A stretch of 8,234 nt of DNA from Victivallales bacterium Lenti_02 (GCA_001603055.1 LVAZ01000387.1:1-8234); one strand, 5' to 3'; numbered from the stretch's first letter, positions 1-5,411 are shown. The notes: a model not told the origin generated them from the sequence alone. Program-made: numbers and translations.

Positions 1-1
1 G

Positions 2-703
2 GGCCATATCGGCTGGCTGGGGCACGGCGCGCGGGTCGAGTTCCGCAACATCCGCCTCAAGCCGCTGGAACCCTACACCGCCGGTCCCCACAATGTCCCC
101 CCGGAAGGCTTCACGGCCCTGTTCAATGGCACGGACCTAAGCGGCTGGAAGGGGTTGCTCAAGGGCCCCTACGACAATCCCGAGAAACGGGCTGAACTCG
201 AAGCGGACAAGCTCCGGGAACTCCAGGCCGAGGCCGACGAGAACATGCGCGCCAACTGGCGGGTCGAGGACGGGATGCTGGTCTTCAGCGGCAAGGGCCG
301 CAGTCTCGCCACCGCCAGGGACTACGCGGATTTCGAGCTGCATGTGGATTGGAAAATCTGCCCGAATGGCGACAGCGGCCTCTATCTGCGCGGCTCGCCC
401 CAGGTCCAGATTTGGGACCCCGCCAAATGGCCGGTCGGCTCCGGCGGACTCTTCAACAACAAGACCAACCCGAGCAATCCCAGCGAATGCGCCGACAACC
501 CCATCGGCCAGTGGAACCGCTTCTTCATCCGCATGGTCGGCGAGAAGGTCACGGTCTACCTGAACGGCGTCAAGGTGGTGGACAACGTGACCATGGAGAA
601 CTACTGGAACCGCGACCTCCCGATCTTCCCCAGCGGCCAGATCGAACTCCAGAACCACGGCAACACCCTCTGGTTCCGCAATATCTACCTGCGCGAACTG
701 TAG
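2..703 (+). CDS. DUF1080 (3-keto-disaccharide hydrolase family) protein with tandem domains, 5' partial
   Basis: The reading frame is open from the first base and ends at TAG 701-703, giving 233 visible residues; the start is outside the window. Visible residues 1-22 (beginning GHIGWLGHGARVEFRNIRLK) match the closing strand of one DUF1080 domain. A linker follows, then a complete second domain from about residue 35, opening with LFNGTDLSGW and closing with GQIELQNHGNTLWFRNIYLR. Other family-typical stretches are WRVEDGMLVFSGKGRSLAT, DFELHVDWKI, DSGLYLRGSPQVQIWD and YLNGVKVVDNV. The fold is a concanavalin-like beta sandwich (PF06439), a family described as acting on 3-keto-disaccharides; such proteins are often exported, but the N-terminus cannot be seen here. 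Between the opening motif and WRVEDG lies a charged, probably helical insert of about 30 residues. The first domain closes with RVEFRNIRLK and the second with LWFRNIYLR, so they are related but not a recent duplication. Domain assignment is firm; substrate is unknown. Confidence 0.9.
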   Translation, partial: GHIGWLGHGARVEFRNIRLKPLEPYTAGPHNVPPEGFTALFNGTDLSGWKGLLKGPYDNPEKRAELEADKLRELQAEADENMRANWRVEDGMLVFSGKGRSLATARDYADFELHVDWKICPNGDSGLYLRGSPQVQIWDPAKWPVGSGGLFNNKTNPSNPSECADNPIGQWNRFFIRMVGEKVTVYLNGVKVVDNVTMENYWNRDLPIFPSGQIELQNHGNTLWFRNIYLREL

Positions 704-704
704 C

Positions 705-1667
705 TCATTCGCCCCAGGGCAGGAAGCAGATCTTGGTGGCTTCCTGGCGGCGGAGCATCTCGATGCCCTCGGTGTAGCGGGTGAAGGGGAGCTTGGCCGA
801 GATCATGCTGGTCAGGTCGAGTTTCCCCGCCGCGATCAGATCGAGCGCGCGCTGGGCCGCTCCCACGTTGTGGGGTTCGTAGCCGAAGAGCGAGCGCCCG
901 CCCCAGTAGGCGGCCTTGTACTCGATGGTTTCGCGCAGCACCCCGAAGATGCAGACGGCGCGGGCGGTGCGTTCGAGCAGGAACTCGATGGAGACCTTGA
1001 GCCCGGTACAGTCGATGCACGAATCCACCTTGCCGCCCACCTGCTGGTTCCAGGCTTCGGCCGTGGGTTCGAGCACGATGTCGGCCCCGGCGGCTTTGGC
1101 CAGGTCGCGGCGGGCGGGCAGGGGATCGAGACCGACCACGGCGGTCGCGCCCTGGGCCTTCGCCAGTTGCAGGGCCACCAGACCGGCCGGGCCGAGCCCG
1201 CTGATCCCGATCCGCTTGCCGACGAGGAAGTCGTTGCGCAGCAGTTGATCGACGGAGACCTGCACGCACATGGCCAGTTCCAGGCTGCACGCCTGTTCCC
1301 AGGTGACATTGGCCGGCAGTTCGAGCACGTTCGGGCGGGCCATGACGACGTATTGGGCGTAGCAGCCGGGACGGTGGTGCCCGGCGTCCCGCCAGCAGGC
1401 CACCCGCGCGCCGACCGCCAGATCGGCCACCCCTTCGCCGAGCTTCGCCACTTCGCCGACCGCCTCGTGTCCGGGCTGGCCGGGGGTGTAGGGATACTTG
1501 ATCGTGCCGCCCGCGAACATGGGGATTCCCGCCAGCAGGTGCATGTCCCAGTGCGGGCAGGTGTTCACCATCGCCACCTTCACCAGCACCTCGCCGGGAC
1601 CGGGCTCCGGAATCGGGGCATCCTGCCAGACAACTTGACCGGGAGCGAGAATTTGCAGTTGTTTCAT
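705..1667 (-). CDS. Zinc-type medium-chain alcohol/polyol dehydrogenase (MDR superfamily)
   Basis: The 320-residue protein has the two-domain MDR layout. The GroES-like N-terminal domain carries Cys37 (in NTCPHWDMH) and the GHE signature at Gly66-His67-Glu68, the usual catalytic-zinc positions. The Rossmann domain has GLGPAG at residues 157-162. The acidic Asp181 after the second strand points to NAD rather than NADP (family rule, not tested). The four-cysteine structural-zinc lobe of classical alcohol dehydrogenases is missing: only Cys91 and Cys102 fall in that region. The length is slightly short for the family (about 340-350). It probably oxidises a sugar, polyol or other secondary alcohol; the substrate cannot be read. 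The ATG at 1665-1667 lies 4 nt after the stop of the preceding MDR gene, and its GGAG ribosome-binding site (bases 1678-1681) is inside that gene's last codons, so the two are translationally linked. Its stop (705-707) is one base from the stop of the convergent DUF1080 gene. Confidence 0.9.
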   Translation of the reverse strand: MKQLQILAPGQVVWQDAPIPEPGPGEVLVKVAMVNTCPHWDMHLLAGIPMFAGGTIKYPYTPGQPGHEAVGEVAKLGEGVADLAVGARVACWRDAGHHRPGCYAQYVVMARPNVLELPANVTWEQACSLELAMCVQVSVDQLLRNDFLVGKRIGISGLGPAGLVALQLAKAQGATAVVGLDPLPARRDLAKAAGADIVLEPTAEAWNQQVGGKVDSCIDCTGLKVSIEFLLERTARAVCIFGVLRETIEYKAAYWGGRSLFGYEPHNVGAAQRALDLIAAGKLDLTSMISAKLPFTRYTEGIEMLRRQEATKICFLPWGE

Positions 1668-1671
1668 CGTG

Positions 1672-2670
1672 CTACCACTCCAGAATGACGCCGAGGACGG
1701 GCTCGCGCTTGGATTCGATCAGTTCCCAGGCATCCCCGGCCTGGGCGACCGGGAAACGGTGGGTAATCAGCGGCAGGGTTTGCAGGGTGCCGTTGGCGAT
1801 CAGCGCCAGCGTCGCGTCCATCCGCGGACCGGTCCAGCCGGACACCATGTGAACCGAGAGTTCCCAGTTGCGCGGGGGCTGGAGGCTCAGCCGGTCCTCC
1901 GTGCCGTAGAACCCGGCCGAGACGAAATGCCCTTCCCGCCGCATCAGAGGCATGATCTCCTGAAGCGCCTGCACCGAGCCGACCGTGTCCACCACTACCT
2001 GCACCCGGCCCGGCAGAAACTCGCGCACGGCATCGAGCCACGGTCGGTTCTTGGCGTTGACGGTGTGGCGGCCGGGGCCGAGCGGAAAACGCCGGAGCCG
2101 GTCGTCGTGCCGTCCCACCAGCAGCACATTGGCCCCGCGCCAGGCCAGCGTCTGGGCGGCCCAGTGCCCCACCATGCCGTCGCCCAGCACCACGGCGTTG
2201 TCGCCGATCTCGCAGGGTTTGGCCCGCTGCCCGCAGTTATAGCCCACCTGGGTCAGCACCAGGCCCGAGAAGGCGAGGGGGTCCACTCCCTGCGGCAGTT
2301 TCCAGATTTGACTGCGCGGGCTCACCGAGGGGGAAATCTGCCCGCCCATACTCTGGAACATGCCGTCCACCTTGCCCATGGCGCAGAACACCGTGTCGCC
2401 CACCTTCAGGTCGCGAATGTCCGCGCCCACCCACTCGACCACGCCGATTTTCTGATAGCCCGCGACGATGGGGAAGGGCCAGGGATCGCCCTCCCGGTAG
2501 GCGGTGTCGCCCGCGATGCGCTCGCCCCGCAGGAACGAGCCCTCCGTGCCGTTGCTGATCCATGAATGCGTCACCCGCACCACCACGTCGCCGGGACCGG
2601 GGTCGGGACAGCTTACCTCGCGGACCTCGACTTGGTTCGGACCGGGAAAGACAACCGCCTTGGCTTGCAT
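1672..2670 (-). CDS. MDR-superfamily dehydrogenase lacking the usual zinc ligands
   Basis: The 332-residue protein begins MQAKAVVFPGPNQVEVREV and has a GroES-like domain followed by a Rossmann domain with GDGMVG at residues 163-168. At the catalytic-zinc positions the cysteine is replaced within WISNGTEGSFLRG (about 37-49), and the GHE motif is replaced by VAGYQKIGVVE (69-79). This SxGTE/GYQ pattern occurs in an MDR subgroup often annotated as zinc-binding dehydrogenase although it lacks the ligands. There is no structural-zinc cysteine lobe. VGRHDDR after the second Rossmann strand suggests a preference for NADP (inference). I chose the ATG at 2668-2670 because GGAGG lies 4 nt upstream and the family N-terminus starts there. 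An upstream in-frame ATG at 2757 would add 29 residues without any family match. It is the first gene of the tight MDR pair and lies 108 nt downstream of the quinone reductase gene. Substrate unknown. Confidence 0.87.
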   Translation of the reverse strand: MQAKAVVFPGPNQVEVREVSCPDPGPGDVVVRVTHSWISNGTEGSFLRGERIAGDTAYREGDPWPFPIVAGYQKIGVVEWVGADIRDLKVGDTVFCAMGKVDGMFQSMGGQISPSVSPRSQIWKLPQGVDPLAFSGLVLTQVGYNCGQRAKPCEIGDNAVVLGDGMVGHWAAQTLAWRGANVLLVGRHDDRLRRFPLGPGRHTVNAKNRPWLDAVREFLPGRVQVVVDTVGSVQALQEIMPLMRREGHFVSAGFYGTEDRLSLQPPRNWELSVHMVSGWTGPRMDATLALIANGTLQTLPLITHRFPVAQAGDAWELIESKREPVLGVILEW

Positions 2671-2674
2671 GATT

Positions 2675-2679
2675 CCTCC
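2675..2679 (-). promoter_or_regulatory. Shine-Dalgarno site GGAGG deciding the MDR gene start
   Basis: On the minus strand GGAGG is followed by AATC and then ATG at 2670. It is the strongest ribosome-binding site in this block and supports the ATG at 2670 over the longer alternative at 2757, which has no comparable site. Confidence 0.7.
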
Positions 2680-2718
2680 AGAAAATCGGCCCATGACGCG
2701 GGGAACAAACACGCCATA

Positions 2719-2747
2719 CCCATACCGTGCGGACCACCGTCCAACAA
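2719..2747 (-). promoter_or_regulatory. Weak sigma70-like promoter candidate before the MDR pair
   Basis: On the minus strand TTGTTG (bases 2747-2742) is followed after 17 nt by TATGGG (2724-2719), about 50 nt before the ATG at 2670. The -10 match is poor, so this is only a candidate for separate expression of the MDR pair from the upstream quinone reductase gene. Confidence 0.2.
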
Positions 2748-2752
2748 GGGCA

Positions 2753-2773
2753 GCCAAGCGAATTTCGCTAGGC
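2753..2773. repeat. 21-nt hyphenated palindrome between quinone reductase and MDR genes
   Basis: The arms are GCC-A-AGCGAA (2753-2762) and TTCGCT-A-GGC (2764-2773) around a single central T, symmetric except for one A/A mismatch. It starts 6 nt after the quinone reductase stop codon, seen in the direction of transcription. There is no T-run after it, so it does not look like an intrinsic terminator. It could be an operator dyad, a processing hairpin, or another member of the short palindromes found further on. The symmetry is seen directly; function is unknown. Confidence 0.5.
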
Positions 2774-2778
2774 GGCGG

Positions 2779-3372
2779 CTAGGCCGGGAACAGGTCCGTG
2801 CAGAGACGCTCGACTTCCGCCAGCCACGCCTGCCGTTGTTCGAGGGTGCTGGTGACGACGACCTCGAACATCCGGCGCTCGACCCGCTTCACCCCGCAGA
2901 GGTCGAAAATGCACCGTTTCCAGATGCTCTCCAGGGGGTCGCCGAAGGCGGCGGTTTCCCGCTCGGCGGGGGTGTTCGAGGTGTTGAACACGATGGCCGC
3001 CCGCGCCTTGAGCAGACCAATCGGCACGCCCTCGCCCGAATCGCTTTCCGCAAAACGGTAGGCGACGCCGGGGCGGATCACCCGGTCGATCCAGCCCTTG
3101 AGAATCGCCGGCGGCTGGCCCCACCAGTTCGGATGGACCACCACAATCCCGTCGGCCTCCGCCAAATCCCGGCAATGGGCCGCGACGGCTGGCGGCAGGG
3201 AGGCCGATTGCGGGATTTCCCCGGCCGGAAGGAGCGGATCGAAGTTCTCCCGGTGGAGATCGCGGAACACCACCCGATGCCCGTTCCCCGTCAGCGCCCG
3301 TTCGACGGTCCGGGCAATGGCATGGTTGAAACTCCGGGGATCGGGATGGGCCAGCACGAGGAGAAGGTTCAT
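2779..3372 (-). CDS. NAD(P)H:quinone oxidoreductase-like flavoprotein (flavodoxin-like fold)
   Basis: The 197-residue protein starts MNLLLVLAHPDPRSFNHAIA, the phosphate-loop strand of the Flavodoxin_2 (PF02525) family with its typical AHP..SFN pattern. Residues 80-98, HPNWWGQPPAILKGWIDRV, are the family's flavin/active-site signature, followed by GVAYRF. Length is normal (about 190-200). Members are soluble FMN or FAD enzymes that reduce quinones or similar electrophiles by two-electron transfer from NAD(P)H, often in detoxification or as ancillary subunits of glutathione-gated potassium efflux; no transporter gene is seen here. I prefer the ATG at 3370-3372: AGGA lies 10 nt upstream on the minus strand. 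A TTG two codons earlier (3376-3378) would add two residues but sits only 4 nt from the same site. The gene is the first of the minus-strand block and faces the repeat-rich gap, so its promoter must lie among the first bases of that gap; I saw no clear -35/-10 pair. Physiological substrate unknown. Confidence 0.88.
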   Translation of the reverse strand: MNLLLVLAHPDPRSFNHAIARTVERALTGNGHRVVFRDLHRENFDPLLPAGEIPQSASLPPAVAAHCRDLAEADGIVVVHPNWWGQPPAILKGWIDRVIRPGVAYRFAESDSGEGVPIGLLKARAAIVFNTSNTPAERETAAFGDPLESIWKRCIFDLCGVKRVERRMFEVVVTSTLEQRQAWLAEVERLCTDLFPA

Positions 3373-3442
3373 GGGCAAGACTTCCTTTCGGTGGCCTCCA
3401 CTTTACAGCCCCCTCCGCGTTTCGCCCGCCGGTTCAGTAACC

Positions 3443-3478
3443 AGTGGACGCAGTGGACGGGAAAAGTGGACGCAGTGG
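3443..3478. repeat. Direct repeat AGTGGACGCAGTGG, two copies
   Basis: Identical 14-mers occupy 3443-3456 and 3465-3478, start to start 22 nt. The unit is itself built from AGTGGACGC plus the start of another AGTGGAC, so AGTGGAC occurs three times in 28 bases. It looks like a small tandem array that has partly decayed. No protein or promoter signal explains it. Confidence 0.8.
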
Positions 3479-3501
3479 GGGAGAACCGGGACGGAGGCTT
3501 T

Positions 3502-3584
3502 CTCTCACAGAGACACGGAGACACGAGAGGAAAAGCCCGATTCGCTGCTCTCCATTCCTCTGTGCCTCTGTGCCTCCGTGAGAG
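3502..3584. repeat. Long imperfect inverted repeat (29/28-nt arms, 26-nt loop)
   Basis: The left arm (3502-3530, starting CTCTCACAGAGACACGG) can pair with the right arm (3557-3584, ending CCTCCGTGAGAG). By hand alignment all but three positions pair, counting one G-T wobble and one single-base bulge; the three mismatches are A opposite C. Within each arm the sequence has a 7-8 nt periodicity (CAGAGACA, CGGAGACA; CTCTGTGC, CTCTGTGC). There is no following T-run for a terminator. It resembles the dispersed CAGAGACACGGAG-type repeats I associate with verrucomicrobial and related genomes (recollection, unchecked). Confidence 0.8.
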
Positions 3585-3612
3585 GTTCAGAGTTCAGAGT
3601 TCGGGGTTCAGA
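3585..3612. repeat. Heptamer tandem array, 4 x GTTCAGA (one copy GTTCGGG)
   Basis: Four consecutive 7-nt units occupy 3585-3591, 3592-3598, 3599-3605 and 3606-3612. Units 1, 2 and 4 are GTTCAGA and unit 3 is GTTCGGG. The array abuts the right arm of the long hairpin directly. This is a microsatellite-like array that may vary in copy number. Confidence 0.85.
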
Positions 3613-3637
3613 GTGGGTGATCGGTTTTGCCGGATTT

Positions 3638-3652
3638 CTCGCTGTAGGCGAG
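3638..3652. repeat. Palindrome CTCGC-TGTAG-GCGAG
   Basis: A 5-bp stem encloses a 5-nt loop. Its 20-nt context agrees at about 17 positions with the palindrome at 3709-3727 (shared core CTCGCT-TAGGCGAGC-ACA), so the two are diverged copies of one element in the same orientation. Confidence 0.65.
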
Positions 3653-3663
3653 CAACATGTCAG

Positions 3664-3682
3664 CCCGGCGAGCATCGCCGGG
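3664..3682. repeat. Palindrome CCCGGCGA-GCA-TCGCCGGG
   Basis: A perfect 8-bp stem encloses a 3-nt loop, 19 nt in all. It has the same 8-3-8 architecture as the palindrome at 5240-5258 but a different stem sequence. With no T-run it is not a typical intrinsic terminator. Confidence 0.75.
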
Positions 3683-3708
3683 AACCGATTGTCCGGGGAA
3701 ATGAAACC

Positions 3709-3727
3709 AGCTCGCTCTAGGCGAGCT
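3709..3727. repeat. Palindrome AGCTCGC-TCTAG-GCGAGCT
   Basis: A perfect 7-bp stem encloses a 5-nt loop, 19 nt in all. It is the better-preserved partner of the element at 3638-3652. Confidence 0.75.
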
Positions 3728-3807
3728 ACAGACCGGCGCGTCCTCCGCGGCCAGGATGTTAGGGACATGGTTCGGAAATCCGGCCATTCTGACCGGGCTG
3801 AAACGTA

Positions 3808-3825
3808 GCTCCCTCTTCGGGGAGC
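3808..3825. repeat. Palindrome GCTCCC-TCTTCG-GGGAGC
   Basis: A perfect 6-bp stem encloses a 6-nt loop containing a TTCG stretch, 18 nt in all. It is followed by AGAACCACCGG. It has the same size class as the other three palindromes in this gap but its own stem sequence. Confidence 0.65.
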
Positions 3826-3894
3826 AGAACCACCGGTAACCCGCGTTCCCGCCGACCACCTTCGGTTGTCAAATAGCCTGATTCATGGCGTTAG

Positions 3895-3911
3895 AAAAAC
3901 ACTGCCCAGTG
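3895..3911 (-). terminator. Weak intrinsic terminator candidate for the HEAT-like gene
   Basis: On the minus strand CACTG-GG-CAGTG is followed at once by TTTTT. The stem is short: 5 bp would leave a loop of only 2 nt, so 4 bp with a 4-nt loop is more realistic. It lies about 70 nt after the gene's stop codon. Position and T-run fit a terminator; predicted strength is low. Confidence 0.35.
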
Positions 3912-3981
3912 GGTTGGTTTGCCAGAAAAAGCCAGTCCATGAATTATTTGGGGCGATTGTTTCAATTTTCCTGGCCTGCTA

Positions 3982-4992
3982 CTACCTGGCGGGGGCGTTT
4001 GTCAACCTCGCCAGTTCGCTTCGCGCCGCAATTCTAATCGGATATACGGGACTTCCATCGGGCATCCTGTCATATTCGCTCTGGGAGTTGTCCGTGAGCA
4101 ATGTTTGCAGGAGCGGGACAGCATTCTCTCCGTCTGACCGTGCATATGCACGAACGGCCACAACGCGAAATGACGTGTCGGGATCGTTCTCTATCAAAGA
4201 CCGTATGTCTTGCGCGACAGACTTGTCGCCGCACATCCCCAGCGCAAGAGCCAACCATTTCTTTGTTTCGTGCGCCGTTGCTCTCTGGAGAGCATCCTTA
4301 ATTTCAGGAATGGCTTGGTCGCGCATGTCCGCGAATGTTCGAAGGAATAGATTCAATCGGTATGCCTGCGGCGAAAGATAGGAACCGTGGAATTTCTCGG
4401 ATGTCGTCGGTTGGCCAATTTCCGCCATGAAGCGTTCGAGGATTGGCCGCACAATGTCAATTTTTTCGTTTCGCGGGCTTCGGGTGAGAATCTGAGCGGC
4501 AGCGCCCGCAGTGAAAGCAGGCCCCTTGCGAACCTCGGTCAACAGCCGTTCGAACTGGTTGGCGGTGAGGTTGAAATCGATGGGCCTATTGCCCACGGCG
4601 TTAATCGCCGGGGTAACTATCGATGAATCGGGAAAAAGGCACGCCAACTGAATAAGGAGTTGGGTTGACTCGCTCCCATCTATGCCACCAAGAATGCGAG
4701 TGAAGTGTTTTGCTTCCGCAGGGTTGCAGGTTGGTAGGCCGTCCTGTATTGCGGGCAACGCGGCCTTGCCAAGCGCCTGTAGTTCATGCCCGATCTGGTT
4801 GGCCAGGATCGTGTCCTCCCTCTCCAGGGCCGATCGGAGCCTTGCCATCATCTGCTTCGCGTCGAATTCCGATGGTGAGGCAGGGGCCTGGCACAAGGCG
4901 GTGTGGGGGATAGAAAAGAACAAAAGAAGGTTGGAAAGAATAACAATGAAAGGTATCTGGATCAACCCGTGGTTGAAATGGGGAAAAAGCAT
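3982..4992 (-). CDS. Exported HEAT-repeat-like helical protein of unknown function
   Basis: The 336-residue protein has an N-terminal signal sequence: hydrophobic core about residues 10-28 (IQIPFIVILSNLLLFF), then HTALCQAPAS with probable cleavage near residues 34-36. Cys34 is preceded by TAL rather than a lipobox, so lipidation is unlikely. The mature part is nearly all alpha-helical and contains HEAT-like helical pairs, clearest at about 226-302 (AIPEIKDALQR; KKWLALALGMCGDKSVA; SFRVVAVRAYA; AVPLLQTLL) and less clear at 62-135. Such repeats are usually protein-binding scaffolds; no catalytic motif is seen. The ATG at 4990-4992 is chosen because it gives the signal peptide; a purine-rich AAAGAAGAG lies upstream. 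Four of five hand-counted 60-base lines gave 50-58% GC and one gave 62%, against 68% in a deacetylase line, and the gene is flanked on both sides by repeat-rich gaps. This suggests later acquisition. No partner gene is apparent. Confidence 0.8.
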   Translation of the reverse strand: MLFPHFNHGLIQIPFIVILSNLLLFFSIPHTALCQAPASPSEFDAKQMMARLRSALEREDTILANQIGHELQALGKAALPAIQDGLPTCNPAEAKHFTRILGGIDGSESTQLLIQLACLFPDSSIVTPAINAVGNRPIDFNLTANQFERLLTEVRKGPAFTAGAAAQILTRSPRNEKIDIVRPILERFMAEIGQPTTSEKFHGSYLSPQAYRLNLFLRTFADMRDQAIPEIKDALQRATAHETKKWLALALGMCGDKSVAQDIRSLIENDPDTSFRVVAVRAYARSDGENAVPLLQTLLTDNSQSEYDRMPDGSPVYPIRIAARSELARLTNAPAR

Positions 4993-5026
4993 GGTCTCTT
5001 CTTTCGATTCAAAAGCGGAACAGTGG

Positions 5027-5032
5027 ATTGTA
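5027..5032 (-). promoter_or_regulatory. -10 box candidate TACAAT for the HEAT-like gene
   Basis: On the minus strand TACAAT follows an A-rich run (GGTGAAAAAA) and lies 34 nt before the ATG at 4992. It matches the TATAAT consensus at 5 of 6 positions. No convincing -35 hexamer is present at 16-18 nt, so the call is tentative. Confidence 0.3.
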
Positions 5033-5141
5033 TTTTTTCACCAATGTCCGAACCGAGGCGCGAGAACACCAGAAACGCTTCCTTTATTTCCTATCTCATT
5101 TTACCCCGTCGCCCCGCACAGTCAAGTCTGGCCTACCATGA

Positions 5142-5155
5142 AAATCCCAAATCCC
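5142..5155. repeat. Short tandem heptamer AAATCCC x2
   Basis: Two adjacent copies of AAATCCC (GGGATTT on the other strand) are followed by GGCGG. It has the same 7-nt unit length as the GTTCAGA array at 3585-3612 but a different sequence. Two copies alone are weak evidence for a true repeat. Confidence 0.45.
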
Positions 5156-5185
5156 GGCGGCTGTGGCCATTTGGGGAAGGTGGCT

Positions 5186-5285
5186 GGAGTATCCTGCTCC
5201 GGAATGAGCGGAATGAGTATGGAAAACAGCCAAAATCAACCGGAGCAGGATGCTCCGGCCACTTCCTGGCACCGGAGCAGGATGC
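5186..5285. repeat. Three copies of CCGGAGCAGGATGC-type palindromic repeat
   Basis: Copy 1, GGAGTATCCTGCTCCGG (5186-5202), is in inverted orientation. Copy 2, CCGGAGCAGGATGCTCCGG (5240-5258), is a perfect 8-3-8 palindrome. Copy 3, CCGGAGCAGGATGC (5272-5285), is a half copy whose right arm has decayed. Copies 1 and 2 are inverted repeats matching at 16 of 17 positions across a 37-nt spacer, so a long hairpin competes with the local one. The cluster ends about 125 nt before the deacetylase start. Confidence 0.8.
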
Positions 5286-5411
5286 CTTGTCCACGTCACC
5301 GAATTCCGGGTTGCGGCTCTGGATTCCGGGGGCGGGATGGGTATGGTAGCGGGGCCGGTCCCCACGTCCTGTGGCGCGAGCCGGCAAGGGTCAACGACAG
5401 CGGAGAGCGAC

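Larger units (their letters stand above)
3379..3981. other. Gene-poor, repeat-rich intergenic region between two minus-strand genes
   Basis: No reading frame here looks like a protein gene. Open frames on both strands translate the repeats into low-complexity strings rich in Arg, Ser and Glu without family features. The stretch up to about 3850 holds, in order, a GTGGACGC direct repeat, a long imperfect hairpin, a GTTCAGA heptamer array and four short palindromes, each listed separately. From about 3866 base composition shifts to the more AT-rich style of the next gene, and a weak terminator candidate for that gene lies at 3895-3911. Confidence 0.75.
4993..5411. other. Divergent intergenic region between HEAT-like and deacetylase genes
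   Basis: These 419 bases separate two genes transcribed away from each other, so promoters for both should lie here. The left part (to about 5105) is AT-richer and holds the -10 candidate for the minus-strand gene. The middle (5142-5285) holds repeats listed separately. The right part (5286-5411) contains ATTCCGGG twice (5303-5310, 5323-5330) but no clear sigma70 promoter. Open frames crossing the region have no family features and are taken as chance. Confidence 0.65.

Noticed and set aside
870..1688. Long plus-strand open frame (272 codons) opposite the zinc-type MDR gene
   Set aside because: It is the mirror of a well-conserved dehydrogenase in high-GC DNA; its translation is rich in Gly, His and Asp with no family motif.
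1669..2565. Long plus-strand open frame (298 codons) opposite the second MDR gene
   Set aside because: Same reason: the opposite strand carries a complete Rossmann-type enzyme and this translation is low-complexity.
2566..3720. Plus-strand open frame of 384 codons over the quinone reductase and repeat region
   Set aside because: It runs antisense through a clear flavodoxin-fold gene and then through the hairpin and heptamer repeats; no domain is seen.
3505..3859. Small open frames in the repeat region on the minus strand
   Set aside because: They translate repeat DNA, have no supported ribosome-binding site and no recognisable protein feature.
3866..4381. Plus-strand open frame of 171 codons as an alternative to the HEAT-like gene
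   Set aside because: The minus-strand frame is uninterrupted for 336 codons, has a signal peptide and regular amphipathic helices; the plus frame has neither.
3982..4992. Lipoprotein reading of the HEAT-like protein via Cys34
   Set aside because: The residues before Cys34 are Thr-Ala-Leu; a lipobox needs a small residue directly before the cysteine.
5186..5285. CRISPR-like array from the repeated CCGGAGCAGGATGC units
   Set aside because: Only three copies, one inverted and one truncated, with spacers of 37 and about 13-15 nt, and no cas genes nearby.
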